DNA of 64,000 bases from Paraburkholderia saeva (GTDB taxonomy: Bacteria; Pseudomonadota; Gammaproteobacteria; Burkholderiales; Burkholderiaceae), in contig NZ_CAJQZC010000002.1 of assembly GCF_907164555.1 (NCBI RefSeq), positions 124,001 to 188,000 on the forward strand, in the 5' to 3' direction. Shown piece by piece: positions 45,804 through 54,073 of the stretch (positions are counted from its first letter, which is position 1; each line of letters begins with the position of its first letter). The position numbers and the translations under genes are program-made. A model generated the notes under the pieces. It ran no database searches. It had not been told where the DNA came from and was given only the letters and a program-made list of their open reading frames with translations.

Positions 45804-47144
45804 TCATCCTACCGCGCCACGGCGCATGACGCTCTCCCCCATTGCACTCGCGACGTTTTCAGCGACGATTCTCGCAACGTCGTCCTGTGCCTCGACCTGC
45901 GGCAGATGGCCGGCGCCGGCAAAGCGATGCACGGCGATGCGGCCTGTCAGGCCCTCGGCATGTCGCGCTGGCAGGACGCGGTCCTGCAATCCCCACACGA
46001 CGCGCACCGGCACGTCTGCACTCACCCGCTCCAGCGCGGCGCGCATGTCGAGACCTTGCGTGCCATCGGGGAAAAATACGTCGGCGAGGTGCGCGAGACG
46101 CTCGCGCACTTCCGCGCTTTCGAGCTGCTGCTGCGCGGTGGCGACGAATGCTTCGTCCATCAGCGAAGGGTCCGCGAAAAGCTGTTTGAGCCACGCGGCG
46201 AGACTTGCGCGCTGCGTCGACTGCGTCACACCGCGAATGAACGCGCCATTGCACTCCGGCCCGAGTCCGGCGGGCGCGATGAGTGTCAGCGATTTTGCGC
46301 GCACGCGCGCCTGCGATGCAGCGACGGCCAGCGCGATCGCGCCGCCAAACGAATGGCCGACGAGATGACAATCGCCCACGCCCTCAGCAAGCAGCGTCTC
46401 TTCGACGGCCGACACGATAGCGGCGAGCGAGCCTGTCGCTTCGCAGGAGGATTTGCCGTGCGCGGGAAGATCGATCGCCAGCATCCCAATACCTGGATCG
46501 ACAATGCCGCCGAGGCTGCGGCTGAACGGACGCCAGCTGTTCAACTCCGCCGCGAAACCGTGAAGCAGCACGAGCGGCGTGCGAGATGTGTCCTTGCGCA
46601 GCCATAGTGTGTGAAGCGCATGCGCGGCTTGCGTTGTGGCGTCGCTGCGGGTGGCTGTCCTGTCCGCTGGCGCGCGCAGCACATCCTGTGCGCCGATTCT
46701 TCCGTGGGGACCCGAGCCCGCGATGGCGACCAGCTGCAGGCCACGTTCGCGTGCAACCCGTCGCGCCGCCGGCGTGGCGCGCAACGGACCACCGGGACTG
46801 GCGGCTGTGGCCGATGCAATCGCGGGCACGTGTTCCGACAAAACTTCCGCTTCACTTTGCGTGGACGATGAATCTTCCGTCCCGCCATGCGCCTGAAGTG
46901 CTTCCCCGTTCGCGTAGATCCATGCGACGGCCGTACCGACCGGCACCGTCTTGCCGACCGGCGCACTGATCTGGCGGATCACGCCGCTCGCGGGCGCGTC
47001 GATTTCCATCGTCGCCTTGCTGGTTTCGATCTCGAAGATCAGCGTGCCTTCGCGCACCGCGTCGCCTTCGCTCACATGCCACGCCGCGATCATTCCTTCG
47101 GTCATGTCCATGTCGACGCGCGGCAGGATGACTTCTGTCGGCAT
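45804..47144 (-). CDS. Acetoin-dehydrogenase-type E2 (lipoyl domain plus alpha/beta hydrolase fold)
   Basis: 446 residues. Residues 1-80 are a lipoyl domain with the lipoylated Lys43 in IETSKATMEI. A peripheral-subunit-binding domain lies at about 121-158 (TPAARRVARERGL, GPHGRIGAQDV). The C-terminal 265 residues are an alpha/beta hydrolase fold (VLLHGFAAELNSW, nucleophile elbow GHSFGG with Ser265, GAGHLPQVE) in place of the usual acyltransferase domain with HxxxDG. This architecture is that of AcoC from acetoin-cleaving complexes. It begins 1 bp after the E1beta stop. No E3 gene is nearby. Confidence 0.88.
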   Translation of the reverse strand: MPTEVILPRVDMDMTEGMIAAWHVSEGDAVREGTLIFEIETSKATMEIDAPASGVIRQISAPVGKTVPVGTAVAWIYANGEALQAHGGTEDSSSTQSEAEVLSEHVPAIASATAASPGGPLRATPAARRVARERGLQLVAIAGSGPHGRIGAQDVLRAPADRTATRSDATTQAAHALHTLWLRKDTSRTPLVLLHGFAAELNSWRPFSRSLGGIVDPGIGMLAIDLPAHGKSSCEATGSLAAIVSAVEETLLAEGVGDCHLVGHSFGGAIALAVAASQARVRAKSLTLIAPAGLGPECNGAFIRGVTQSTQRASLAAWLKQLFADPSLMDEAFVATAQQQLESAEVRERLAHLADVFFPDGTQGLDMRAALERVSADVPVRVVWGLQDRVLPARHAEGLTGRIAVHRFAGAGHLPQVEAQDDVARIVAENVASAMGESVMRRGAVG

Positions 47145-47145
47145 C

Positions 47146-48156
47146 TCATGCCCTCCCGCTGACCGCGCGCCGCGCCGCCGCGACGATGTCACCGACCTGC
47201 GGCACCGCCGCCTTTTCCAGCTCGGGGTTGTACGGCAACGGACAATCCGCGCCGCCAAGCCGGATCACCGGTGCATCGAGATAGTCGAACGCCTCGCTCT
47301 CGCACGCAATCGAAGCCACCTCGGCACCGACGCCCAGTTGCTGCACGCCCTCGTACACGCAGATGAGCCGCGACGTCTTGCGGATACTCGTGATGATCGC
47401 GTCACGGTCGATCGGCCGCACGCTGCGCAGGTCGATCACTTCCGCATCGATGCCTTCCTGTTCGAGCGTCGCGGCCGCTTCCAGCGAGCGAATCGCCATC
47501 ATCGAAGTCGCGACGATTGTCACATCGCGGCCCGCGCGGCGGATCGCCGCCTTGCCGATCGGCTCGGTGTAGTAACCTTCGGGGACGGGTCCTTTGCTCT
47601 TGTAGAGCAGCTTGTGCTCGAAGATCATCACCGGGTCCGGATCTTCCAGCGCGGCGAGCAGCAGTCCTTTGGCGTCGTGCGGCGTGCTCGGCTGGACCAC
47701 CTTCAAACCCGGCACGTGGGCGAACCACGCTTCGAGACTCTGGCTGTGCTGCGCCGCCGCGCCCGTGCCCGAGCCCGCCGGAAAACGCATCACGAGCGGC
47801 ACTGAGACTTCGCCACCGAGCATGAAGCGCATCTTCGCGGCCTGATTGACGATCTGCTCCATCGCGAGCGTCGAGAAATCGGAGAACTGGAATTCGTAGA
47901 TCGGGCGCGAACCTGTCATCGCAGCGCCGACCGCGATGCCCGCGCCGCCCAGCTCCGAGATCGGCGTATCCATCACGCGGTCCGCGCCAAAGCGCTGATA
48001 GAGATCGCCTGTGACCTGAAACGCACCGCCATAGACGCCGATGTCCTCGCCCATCAGGAATACGCGCTCGTCGCGCTCCATCGCGATCGCCATGCCTTCC
48101 TGGATGGCCTGCGCATAGGTGATCTCACGGATTTCTTCGCGCACTTCAGTGCTCAT
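47146..48156 (-). CDS. TPP-dependent dehydrogenase E1 beta subunit (AcoB-like)
   Basis: 336 residues. Typical beta-subunit features: the TPP-site Glu region ([12 protein letters not shown]), [40 protein letters not shown] and a C-terminal transketolase domain ([15 protein letters not shown]). It pairs with the E1alpha encoded just upstream (4-bp overlap) to decarboxylate or cleave a ketone substrate and acylate the E2 lipoyl group. By neighbouring E2 type, an acetoin-like hydroxyketone is more likely than pyruvate. Confidence 0.9.
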   Translation of the reverse strand: MSTEVREEIREITYAQAIQEGMAIAMERDERVFLMGEDIGVYGGAFQVTGDLYQRFGADRVMDTPISELGGAGIAVGAAMTGSRPIYEFQFSDFSTLAMEQIVNQAAKMRFMLGGEVSVPLVMRFPAGSGTGAAAQHSQSLEAWFAHVPGLKVVQPSTPHDAKGLLLAALEDPDPVMIFEHKLLYKSKGPVPEGYYTEPIGKAAIRRAGRDVTIVATSMMAIRSLEAAATLEQEGIDAEVIDLRSVRPIDRDAIITSIRKTSRLICVYEGVQQLGVGAEVASIACESEAFDYLDAPVIRLGGADCPLPYNPELEKAAVPQVGDIVAAARRAVSGRA

Positions 48157-49214
48157 GGCTGGCTCCTGGCTTCGGCCGTGCGGTTTTGCGGAACTGCTTC
48201 GGAGTAGACGTAGCGGGTCAGTTCGGACAGCTTCGGCGAAGGGCTCGCCTGTGCAAAATCAAGGCCTTCCTGGATCTGCGCCTCCACTTCGTCGTAGATG
48301 GCGGCGAGCGTCGCTTCGTCCGATATGCCGTGTTGCAGCAGCGTCTGCTGGAACCGCGCAATCGGATCGCGTTCGCTCCACGCGTCGATTTCCGCGCGCG
48401 TGCGGTAGCGGTTACGGTCGCTCTTCGAGTGGCCGCGCAGCCGGTACGTTTCGCATTCCAGCAGCGTCGGACCTTCGCCGCGTCGCGCGCGGGCCACCGC
48501 CTGCTCGCTCGCTTCGAGGACGTCGACGAAGCTGTTGCCGTCGACCGTGACACCGGGAATGTCGTAGGCGAGTGCGCGTTGCGCGATGTGCGGCACCGCC
48601 GTCGAGCGTTCGACCGACATCGACATGCCGTATTTGTTGTTCTCGCAGACGAAGATCACAGGCAGCTTCCAGATCGCCGCGAAGTTCAGCGATTCGTGGA
48701 ACGCACCTTCGTTGTTCGCACCGTCGCCAAAGAAGCACATCACGACGGAATCCTTGCGCTGCTTTTTCACCGACAGCGCCGCGCCGACCGCGATCGGCAT
48801 GCCGCCGCCGACGATGCCGTTCGCGCCGAGGTTGCCGCGCGTCACGTCGGCGATGTGCATCGAGCCGCCGCGGCCTCTGCAGTAGCCGGTTTCCTTGCCG
48901 AAGAACTCGGCGAACATCCGCTTGGGATCGGCGCCCTTGCCGATGCAGTGCCCGTGACCGCGATGCGTGGACGTGATGTAGTCCGCGTCGGTGAGCGGCA
49001 ACGTCGCGCCAATCGCGCTGGCTTCCTGGCCGATCGACAGATGCATCGTGCCGTGGATCAGCCCGCGCATATACGCCTGCTCGGCGCTTTCCTCGAAGCG
49101 CCGCACGAGGATCATCTTGCGCAAGGCCTCGCGTAGCACTTCGGGCGCGTGACGGCGCAATACGGACGGCATTGCGGCAGATGGACGGGCGGGTGATTCT
49201 GCGACCTCATTCAT
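48153..49214 (-). CDS. TPP-dependent dehydrogenase E1 alpha subunit (AcoA-like)
   Basis: 353 residues. The TPP motif runs from [13 protein letters not shown] to ENNKYGMSM (about 163-198). Also visible are [26 protein letters not shown] and GRGGSMHI. The shape matches the alpha subunits of acetoin and pyruvate dehydrogenases. GACAGGAGA precedes the ATG. Directly upstream lies an array of 54-bp hairpin repeats, then the COG4091 oxidoreductase on the same strand. Confidence 0.9.
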   Translation of the reverse strand: MNEVAESPARPSAAMPSVLRRHAPEVLREALRKMILVRRFEESAEQAYMRGLIHGTMHLSIGQEASAIGATLPLTDADYITSTHRGHGHCIGKGADPKRMFAEFFGKETGYCRGRGGSMHIADVTRGNLGANGIVGGGMPIAVGAALSVKKQRKDSVVMCFFGDGANNEGAFHESLNFAAIWKLPVIFVCENNKYGMSMSVERSTAVPHIAQRALAYDIPGVTVDGNSFVDVLEASEQAVARARRGEGPTLLECETYRLRGHSKSDRNRYRTRAEIDAWSERDPIARFQQTLLQHGISDEATLAAIYDEVEAQIQEGLDFAQASPSPKLSELTRYVYSEAVPQNRTAEARSQP

Positions 49215-49227
49215 ATCTCTTTCTCCT

Positions 49228-49432
49228 GTCGACCAGAGTTAGCGCTTTAGCGCTTACTCTGGTCCCATGCAGGTTGCTGCGGTCGACCAGAGTTGGCGCT
49301 TTAGCGCTTACTCTGGTCCCATGCAGGTTGCTGCGGTCGACCAGAGTTGGCGCTTTAGCGCTTACTCTGGTCCCATGCAGGTTGCTGCGGTCGACCAGAG
49401 TTAGCGCTTTAGCGCTTACTCTGGTCCCATGC
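49228..49432. repeat. Tandem array of 54-bp hairpin repeats (about 3.8 copies)
   Basis: Copies begin at 49228, 49282, 49336 and 49390 (period 54); the last stops after about 43 bp. Each holds an inverted repeat GACCAGAGTTRGCGCT-TT-AGCGCTTACTCTGGTC: 16-bp arms with one mismatch or G-T pair. Copies 2 and 3 carry GG where 1 and 4 carry AG. It lies in the 238-bp gap between the oxidoreductase and E1alpha genes. It looks like a REP-type intergenic element that could form four RNA hairpins in the operon message. Confidence 0.92.
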
Positions 49433-49452
49433 GCGTTATCTGCGCTCGAAGC

Positions 49453-50784
49453 TCAAGCCGCGGCGGCGGCTTTGCCGAACACCATCTCATCCTGACGACG
49501 ACGCAACTCAACAATCGGCGAAGCGGCATCGACCGCACAGTTGCGATACGTGAGCAACTCACCGCGACGGATCGGCTGAGTCACGCGACCGTTCTCGATC
49601 AGCCCGCACGGCACGGCATCCTGCGCGCGCGCATCGCCGACCGTCATCGCCCACGCGCGATACGTGTACTCGCCAATCGCATCCAGCCGCTCGCCGGGCT
49701 GCAGGTCCTTCTTCGCAACCGCGCAGACCTCGACGACCGGCACCGGCAGCGGCTCCATGTCGGCGCGGCCGTAGAGCACCACACGCGCGCACGTCAGCGG
49801 CACTTCGAGGCTTGTCAGGTGATACGGGCGATAGAACGTGTAGTAAGGACCTTCACCGAGCCGCAGGTCTTCCATGCGTTCGCGCAGCCGCGGATGCGCC
49901 AGCTCGGCGACGACGAAAACGCCCGGCGCCACGCCCTTGCCGATCGTGTAATCGACCACGCCCTTGCGCGAAAGAATGCCGCCGTCTTCCACCGGACACA
50001 GCACCCTGTGCAACTGGTCGAGCGTCGCGGACGGTCCGTGCATGCCCGGCACGTCCGGCGTGAGCCCGGTTGCGTTGCCGATCGCGGCCATCTCGACAGC
50101 CGTCTTCGAGCCGTCGACGAACTCCACGAGCATGCGCGGGTTCATGTTGCGGCGACGCGCTTCTTCCATGTAGACGTCCGGCGTCGCTTCGATATTGAGC
50201 GGATTGTTCTTGCCCTTGCCCGCCGCGACGATCGGATAGCCGAGCGCGCTCACGAACTGGATCAGCTCGATGGTCGAACTGGGTTCGTCGCCGGCGCCAA
50301 GCGAGTACACGACGCCAAGCCGCTCCGCCTCGCGACGCAGATACGCGCCGATCGTCACGTCGGCTTCGACGTTCATCATCACCAGATGCTTGCCGTGCTC
50401 CATCGCGACGAGGCCGATCTGCGCGCCGACCGCGGGCTTGCCGGTCGCGTCGATGACGACGTCGATCTGCCCGCTCGTGCATACGGCGTTCACGTCCTGC
50501 GTGATCGCGATGTGGCCGGCTTCGATCGCCTCCGACATCGCGCTTTGTGTGTCGACGACGCGGTAGCCCTCGTCGGCGCCGTTCGCCACCTTCACCGCCG
50601 CGCACGCCGCCTCAGTGCGCAGCTCGGCGATCGCGCCGATTTCCAGACCGTGCATCTGCCGGACCTGCGTGACGATGTCCGTGCCCATCTCGCCGCTGCC
50701 GATCAGACCGATGCGGATCGGGCGGCCGGACGCGGCGCGCTTTTCGAGGTCGGCGGCGAGGCCGCTGGGGGTGATGTTGTGCAT
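49453..50784 (-). CDS. COG4091 SAF-domain oxidoreductase (DRL/homoserine-dehydrogenase-like)
   Basis: 443 residues. An N-terminal Rossmann fold (RIGLIGSGEMGTDIV, about 24-38) and a homoserine-dehydrogenase-like middle (IDVVIDATGKP, NVEADVTIGAYLRREAERLGVVYSLGAGDEPSS) are followed by a C-terminal SAF domain (about 355-415). This is the COG4091 plan, whose best-known member is Brucella DRL, which makes MEP from DXP with NADPH. The ATG at 50784 is 8 bp after GGAG. An operator-like repeat lies 77 bp upstream. First gene of the unit with E1alpha-E1beta-E2. Its substrate here is unknown; a phosphorylated polyol is inferred. Confidence 0.85.
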   Translation of the reverse strand: MHNITPSGLAADLEKRAASGRPIRIGLIGSGEMGTDIVTQVRQMHGLEIGAIAELRTEAACAAVKVANGADEGYRVVDTQSAMSEAIEAGHIAITQDVNAVCTSGQIDVVIDATGKPAVGAQIGLVAMEHGKHLVMMNVEADVTIGAYLRREAERLGVVYSLGAGDEPSSTIELIQFVSALGYPIVAAGKGKNNPLNIEATPDVYMEEARRRNMNPRMLVEFVDGSKTAVEMAAIGNATGLTPDVPGMHGPSATLDQLHRVLCPVEDGGILSRKGVVDYTIGKGVAPGVFVVAELAHPRLRERMEDLRLGEGPYYTFYRPYHLTSLEVPLTCARVVLYGRADMEPLPVPVVEVCAVAKKDLQPGERLDAIGEYTYRAWAMTVGDARAQDAVPCGLIENGRVTQPIRRGELLTYRNCAVDAASPIVELRRRQDEMVFGKAAAAA

Positions 50785-51302
50785 GAGCATGTCTCCACAA
50801 ATGCGGCGCGCGAAACGCGCGGGAAGTGTTCGAGGACTTTCGTCTGTGACGGCCACGAGAGAACTTATGTATTTCAGAATAGCAGTATGTTCACAAAAAG
50901 GCCAAGGTGGGACCAGACGGAAATGCAGGTTTTTGGGGTGGGACTTACCCTGGATGGATGCGGAAGGAGTCGCGATGAAATCAGGTCCTATGGCGACCTG
51001 AAGGCAGCGCGAGGACCGCGGGTGGTGGCCTGGCTGTAGTTCACCCGAGCGGAATGGCGCATCAGGCGATGGGGTCCGCGGAGGTGCGAAAGGGGAATTG
51101 AGACGGAATGCGCCGTGACGCGCGGAACGCGTTTTGATGAATTCTGTGCCGCGGAAAACAGGAGAATGGCGCGACCGGCCGGAGCGGAAAGAAAGCGCGG
51201 CGCCGTCCGGTTGCGCCGCCCGCTCACTGCTCACGTTCGCGAAAACGGACTGGCGGGCACGCCCGGTTTCTGCGGCCAGATCCAGGCCGCAGAAAGCGCG
51301 AG
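50785..51302. promoter_or_regulatory. Intergenic region upstream of the oxidoreductase operon
   Basis: This 518-bp gap holds the operator-like site at 50861-50892 and the promoter of the minus-strand oxidoreductase operon, which should overlap it (TTGGCC-N18-TATTCT is one reading on the minus strand). The right half, 50900-51302, shows no supported gene or repeat. Confidence 0.45.
50861..50892. promoter_or_regulatory. SorC-type operator candidate before the oxidoreductase operon
   Basis: GAAC-N24-GTTC; on the minus strand it begins with the 12-mer TTTGTGAACATA shared with the site before the PTS operon. Its edge is 77 bp from the oxidoreductase start, against 76 bp for gutM. Confidence 0.6.
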
Positions 51303-52301
51303 CTAGTTCATCCCAGGCGGGCCGGCGAGCTTGAGGACATCTTTTGCGGTGTACTCATCGGTGATGAGGACCGTGGGCTTCAGCAGCTTGAGGGCACCGC
51401 CCAGCGCCTGCACCTTGCTCGCGCCGCCCGCGGCCAGCACGCGCACCGGCACTTTCCTGATGATGTCGAGCGGGACCGACATCACGCGCTCGTTGATCGG
51501 ATGGTCGACGAGTTCGCCATTCGCGTCGAAAAAATTGAACAGCATGTCTCCGACAGCACCCGCCTTGATGACCGACGCGCGATCCGCGTTGCTGATGAAC
51601 TTCGACAGATGCGAAGTCGCATCCGGCCCCGTTCCCGCCGCGCTGAGCACGACGGCATCCAGCGATTTCGCGAGTTCGAAGATATCGCCGAGCCCACATC
51701 GCTCGATCAGCGTCTCACGTGTGGCCGCACTGTCGACGACCAGCGGCGCGGTCATGAGATAGCAGTCCGCCTGATACAGCGAAGCAAAGCGCCACGCGAA
51801 TTCCGCCGGATTGAACTTGCGCGCCTTCATGATGCCGCCGAGCAGCGACACCACCGAGACGTCGTCGACCGTGCGCTCGTTCATGAACGCGAGCGAACTG
51901 ACGAGCGTGCGTCCCCAGCCCACGCCGATACGCATATTGGGCCGCACGAGCGACGACACATAGGCGCCGGTTGCCGCGCTCACCGGTCCGGTGGCATCCG
52001 CGCCGCGCGAAGACAACGGCACGACGATGGCCTCCTCGACGCCGAAGCGCTTTTCAAGCAGCCGCTCCGCCTCGACGCATTCGGCGAGACGGTCGCCGAT
52101 CGAAATCTTCACCTCGTTGCGCTCGCGCGCAGCCGCGAGCAGACGCACGACCGTCACCCGCCCGATACCGAGTTTCAGGGCGATTTCGTTCTGCGTCATT
52201 TCCTCGACGAAGTACATCCACGCCGCACGCAGACGCAGCCGGCGCGCCGGATTCTGCTCGTCGTTTTCGATCGGCTCAGGGGCAACACTCGCTTTCGCCA
52301 A
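51303..52301 (-). CDS. SorC family transcriptional regulator
   Basis: 332 residues. An N-terminal helix-turn-helix (about 20-62: MYFVEEMTQNEIALKLGIGRVTVVRLLA) is followed by the sugar-phosphate-binding SorC/DeoR_C domain (GVGWGRTLVSSL, VVSLLGGI, GDMLFNFFDANGE). The family usually senses a phosphorylated sugar or polyol, in keeping with PTS uptake. Operator-like sites lie before this gene, the oxidoreductase operon and the PTS operon. It is divergent from an unknown gene at 52388. Confidence 0.9.
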   Translation of the reverse strand: MAKASVAPEPIENDEQNPARRLRLRAAWMYFVEEMTQNEIALKLGIGRVTVVRLLAAARERNEVKISIGDRLAECVEAERLLEKRFGVEEAIVVPLSSRGADATGPVSAATGAYVSSLVRPNMRIGVGWGRTLVSSLAFMNERTVDDVSVVSLLGGIMKARKFNPAEFAWRFASLYQADCYLMTAPLVVDSAATRETLIERCGLGDIFELAKSLDAVVLSAAGTGPDATSHLSKFISNADRASVIKAGAVGDMLFNFFDANGELVDHPINERVMSVPLDIIRKVPVRVLAAGGASKVQALGGALKLLKPTVLITDEYTAKDVLKLAGPPGMN

Positions 52302-52339
52302 GCTCGGCTCCTATGATGAATAAAGTCAGTCTTGCGGCT

Positions 52340-52371
52340 GAACACTTGTGCTATCTTAACTTCAAATGTTG
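52340..52371. promoter_or_regulatory. Operator candidate at the SorC promoter
   Basis: GAAC-N24-GTTG, preceded by CT and followed by C, resembles the two sites at 45658 and 50861 (shared TGAACA half). It lies 39 bp before the regulator start and 17 bp before the divergent gene, so it may control both. Confidence 0.5.
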
Positions 52372-52387
52372 CAACCCAGAGACGCCC

Positions 52388-53245
52388 ATGGAGTCGAAAT
52401 CGCCCTTGCCGCAGCACCTCGGCCGCGACATCAGCCAACTGGGGCTCGCACTGAGAGACTGTGCGCGTCAGCTTCGTTATGCGGCACGCAATGTGCCCGG
52501 CCCGATCAAGAGCGACCGGCCCGTCACGACACGCTCACCTGCCACGCAAACTTCCAGGGCGCCTTCGCATCTGTCGCTGGAATCCGTCGCGCAACTCGCG
52601 GATGGCCTGATCGAAACCGCCGAGTCGTTTGCCGGCCACGCCGTGCCACCGCTCCAGGATCACTGGAAATCGCCGGTTCCCCTCGATGCGTTGACGAGCT
52701 ATCTCAGCCAGTCGGGCAATCAGGCGAAAACGTTGCGCAGGTTTTCGACCACGTATTACGCCGCAGCCAAACGCATGATCATGCAGAGCGGCGCCAATGA
52801 CGTGCTGATCTTCGAGCATCGCATCAGCAGTGCGTTCGAGTTGATGAACGAGTCCCGTCATGCGCCGGGTACGCAACTGACCCAGGTTTCCGCCGATACC
52901 GCGACGTCGTGTAGCGCGCTGTGCCGCACGGGCGCGCACCTCGTGCTTTCGCTGATCGACCAGCAGCCGATCCGCAGCACGCGCTTCGATGTTCTTCCCG
53001 ATGCGAGCGCGCCGTGGTGGCTCGTGACCGAACCGAACGCCTATGTGTTCCTGATGCTCACCATCGCCTCGCTCGCGAAAGACATCTGCCCCTCCGGGCT
53101 CGTAACTGAACCGGACGCCGTGATGCGATTTTTCGCCGATGTGACCGGTGCCCGCGAAGCCGCGTTCCGACGCGCGCTGAAAGAGCGCGAGCCGCTGCGG
53201 GCATTGAGCGACGAAATCGAACATGTCGTCACGCACCTTTGCTGA
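52388..53245 (+). CDS. Conserved-looking protein of unknown function
   Basis: 285 residues, cytoplasmic, no signal peptide. Mostly helical, with a hydrophobic stretch in the last third (AYVFLMLTIASLAKDI). No motif recognised. Codon use matches the surroundings. It is divergent from the SorC regulator and shares its 86-bp promoter gap with an operator-like repeat. The next gene follows 42 bp later, so the two probably form a unit. An in-frame ATG at 52313 lies within the regulator's promoter and is unlikely as the start. Confidence 0.6.
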   Translation: MESKSPLPQHLGRDISQLGLALRDCARQLRYAARNVPGPIKSDRPVTTRSPATQTSRAPSHLSLESVAQLADGLIETAESFAGHAVPPLQDHWKSPVPLDALTSYLSQSGNQAKTLRRFSTTYYAAAKRMIMQSGANDVLIFEHRISSAFELMNESRHAPGTQLTQVSADTATSCSALCRTGAHLVLSLIDQQPIRSTRFDVLPDASAPWWLVTEPNAYVFLMLTIASLAKDICPSGLVTEPDAVMRFFADVTGAREAAFRRALKEREPLRALSDEIEHVVTHLC

Positions 53246-53287
53246 AACCCGCGCGCGCAAACCCTGCGCGCGTGCACGGGAGCATTG

Positions 53288-53902
53288 ATGGGCCAGCCGC
53301 TCAGCAGCATCCACACGCGGGAATCCGGCACGTGGGACCACGTGCAGAAACTCACGCTCTGCCGCCAGTTGTTGCAGCGATGCTGCGACGAATACCGCGA
53401 GCGGCACGGTGTGCGCATCGAAATCGACGACCGCCAGTTCACCCGCGCGTTTTTCGCGTGGCTCGATGTGGTCTCGCGCAACGCGGGCTACAGGAAGCGC
53501 AACGCGCCCGACTACTTCCAGTTTGCGTTTGGCGTGCTGCTGCGCGACCTGCTACGCGACAAGGCCGTTCACGTGACTACGGAGCCTTCGCCACACCTGC
53601 AGCCCGCGACGGACGATATCGCCGGCTGGTGGCCGGTGGGTTATCTGCTCACCTGGTTTGGCATCGGCACGCTCAAACATGTCATGCGTGAAGAGTGTGC
53701 GCTGGTGGTCCAGCCGGCCGAGGCTCTCTCGCACCGCGACGTCTGGCAGTCGTTTCGCGAAAACGTCGTCGAGGAGCCGAGCCTCGCCATTGCCTACTTC
53801 GACCGCTTCATGGGCGTCGAGCCCAACTGGCGCGAACCCGGCCAGGTGCTCAACCGGCCAGGCGCTGTCAATTCCGGCGCGCATGGGTCGTCCCCTTCCT
53901 GA
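53288..53902 (+). CDS. Protein of unknown function, paired with the preceding gene
   Basis: 204 residues, no signal peptide; one weak hydrophobic segment (WWPVGYLLTWFGIGTL). Trp-rich regions and many Arg residues. GGGAG lies upstream of the ATG. No family recognised. It may work with the 285-residue protein before it; whether either belongs to the SorC regulon is open. Confidence 0.6.
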   Translation: MGQPLSSIHTRESGTWDHVQKLTLCRQLLQRCCDEYRERHGVRIEIDDRQFTRAFFAWLDVVSRNAGYRKRNAPDYFQFAFGVLLRDLLRDKAVHVTTEPSPHLQPATDDIAGWWPVGYLLTWFGIGTLKHVMREECALVVQPAEALSHRDVWQSFRENVVEEPSLAIAYFDRFMGVEPNWREPGQVLNRPGAVNSGAHGSSPS

Positions 53903-54040
53903 TTTCCGGGTTCGAGCATAAGGCCGCCCGCACGCCGGCGGCAGTCAGCCGGATGGCCAGGTGACACGCAGGTTGCCCGTGTAAACCCGGCCATCTGGCC
54001 TCGCCCGTCCGGACGAAGCGACGCGGGGGCTCGCGTGGCG

Positions 54041-54046
54041 TAAAAT
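54041..54046 (+). promoter_or_regulatory. -10-like box of ribBA
   Basis: TAAAAT 28 bp before the ribBA start; the -35 region is poor. I looked for an FMN riboswitch in 53903-54073 and saw no conserved core. Confidence 0.35.
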
Positions 54047-54073
54047 ACGCGCTTTCCCGACAATCTCGCCAAC

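Noticed and set aside
49172..49495. Plus-strand reading frame through the 54-bp repeats giving a repetitive protein
   Set aside because: It exists only because 54 is a multiple of three; it begins antisense to the E1alpha gene and has no ribosome site. The repeats are better explained as hairpin elements.
53903..54073. FMN riboswitch before ribBA
   Set aside because: I looked for the conserved core segments and found none; only a -10-like box is visible.
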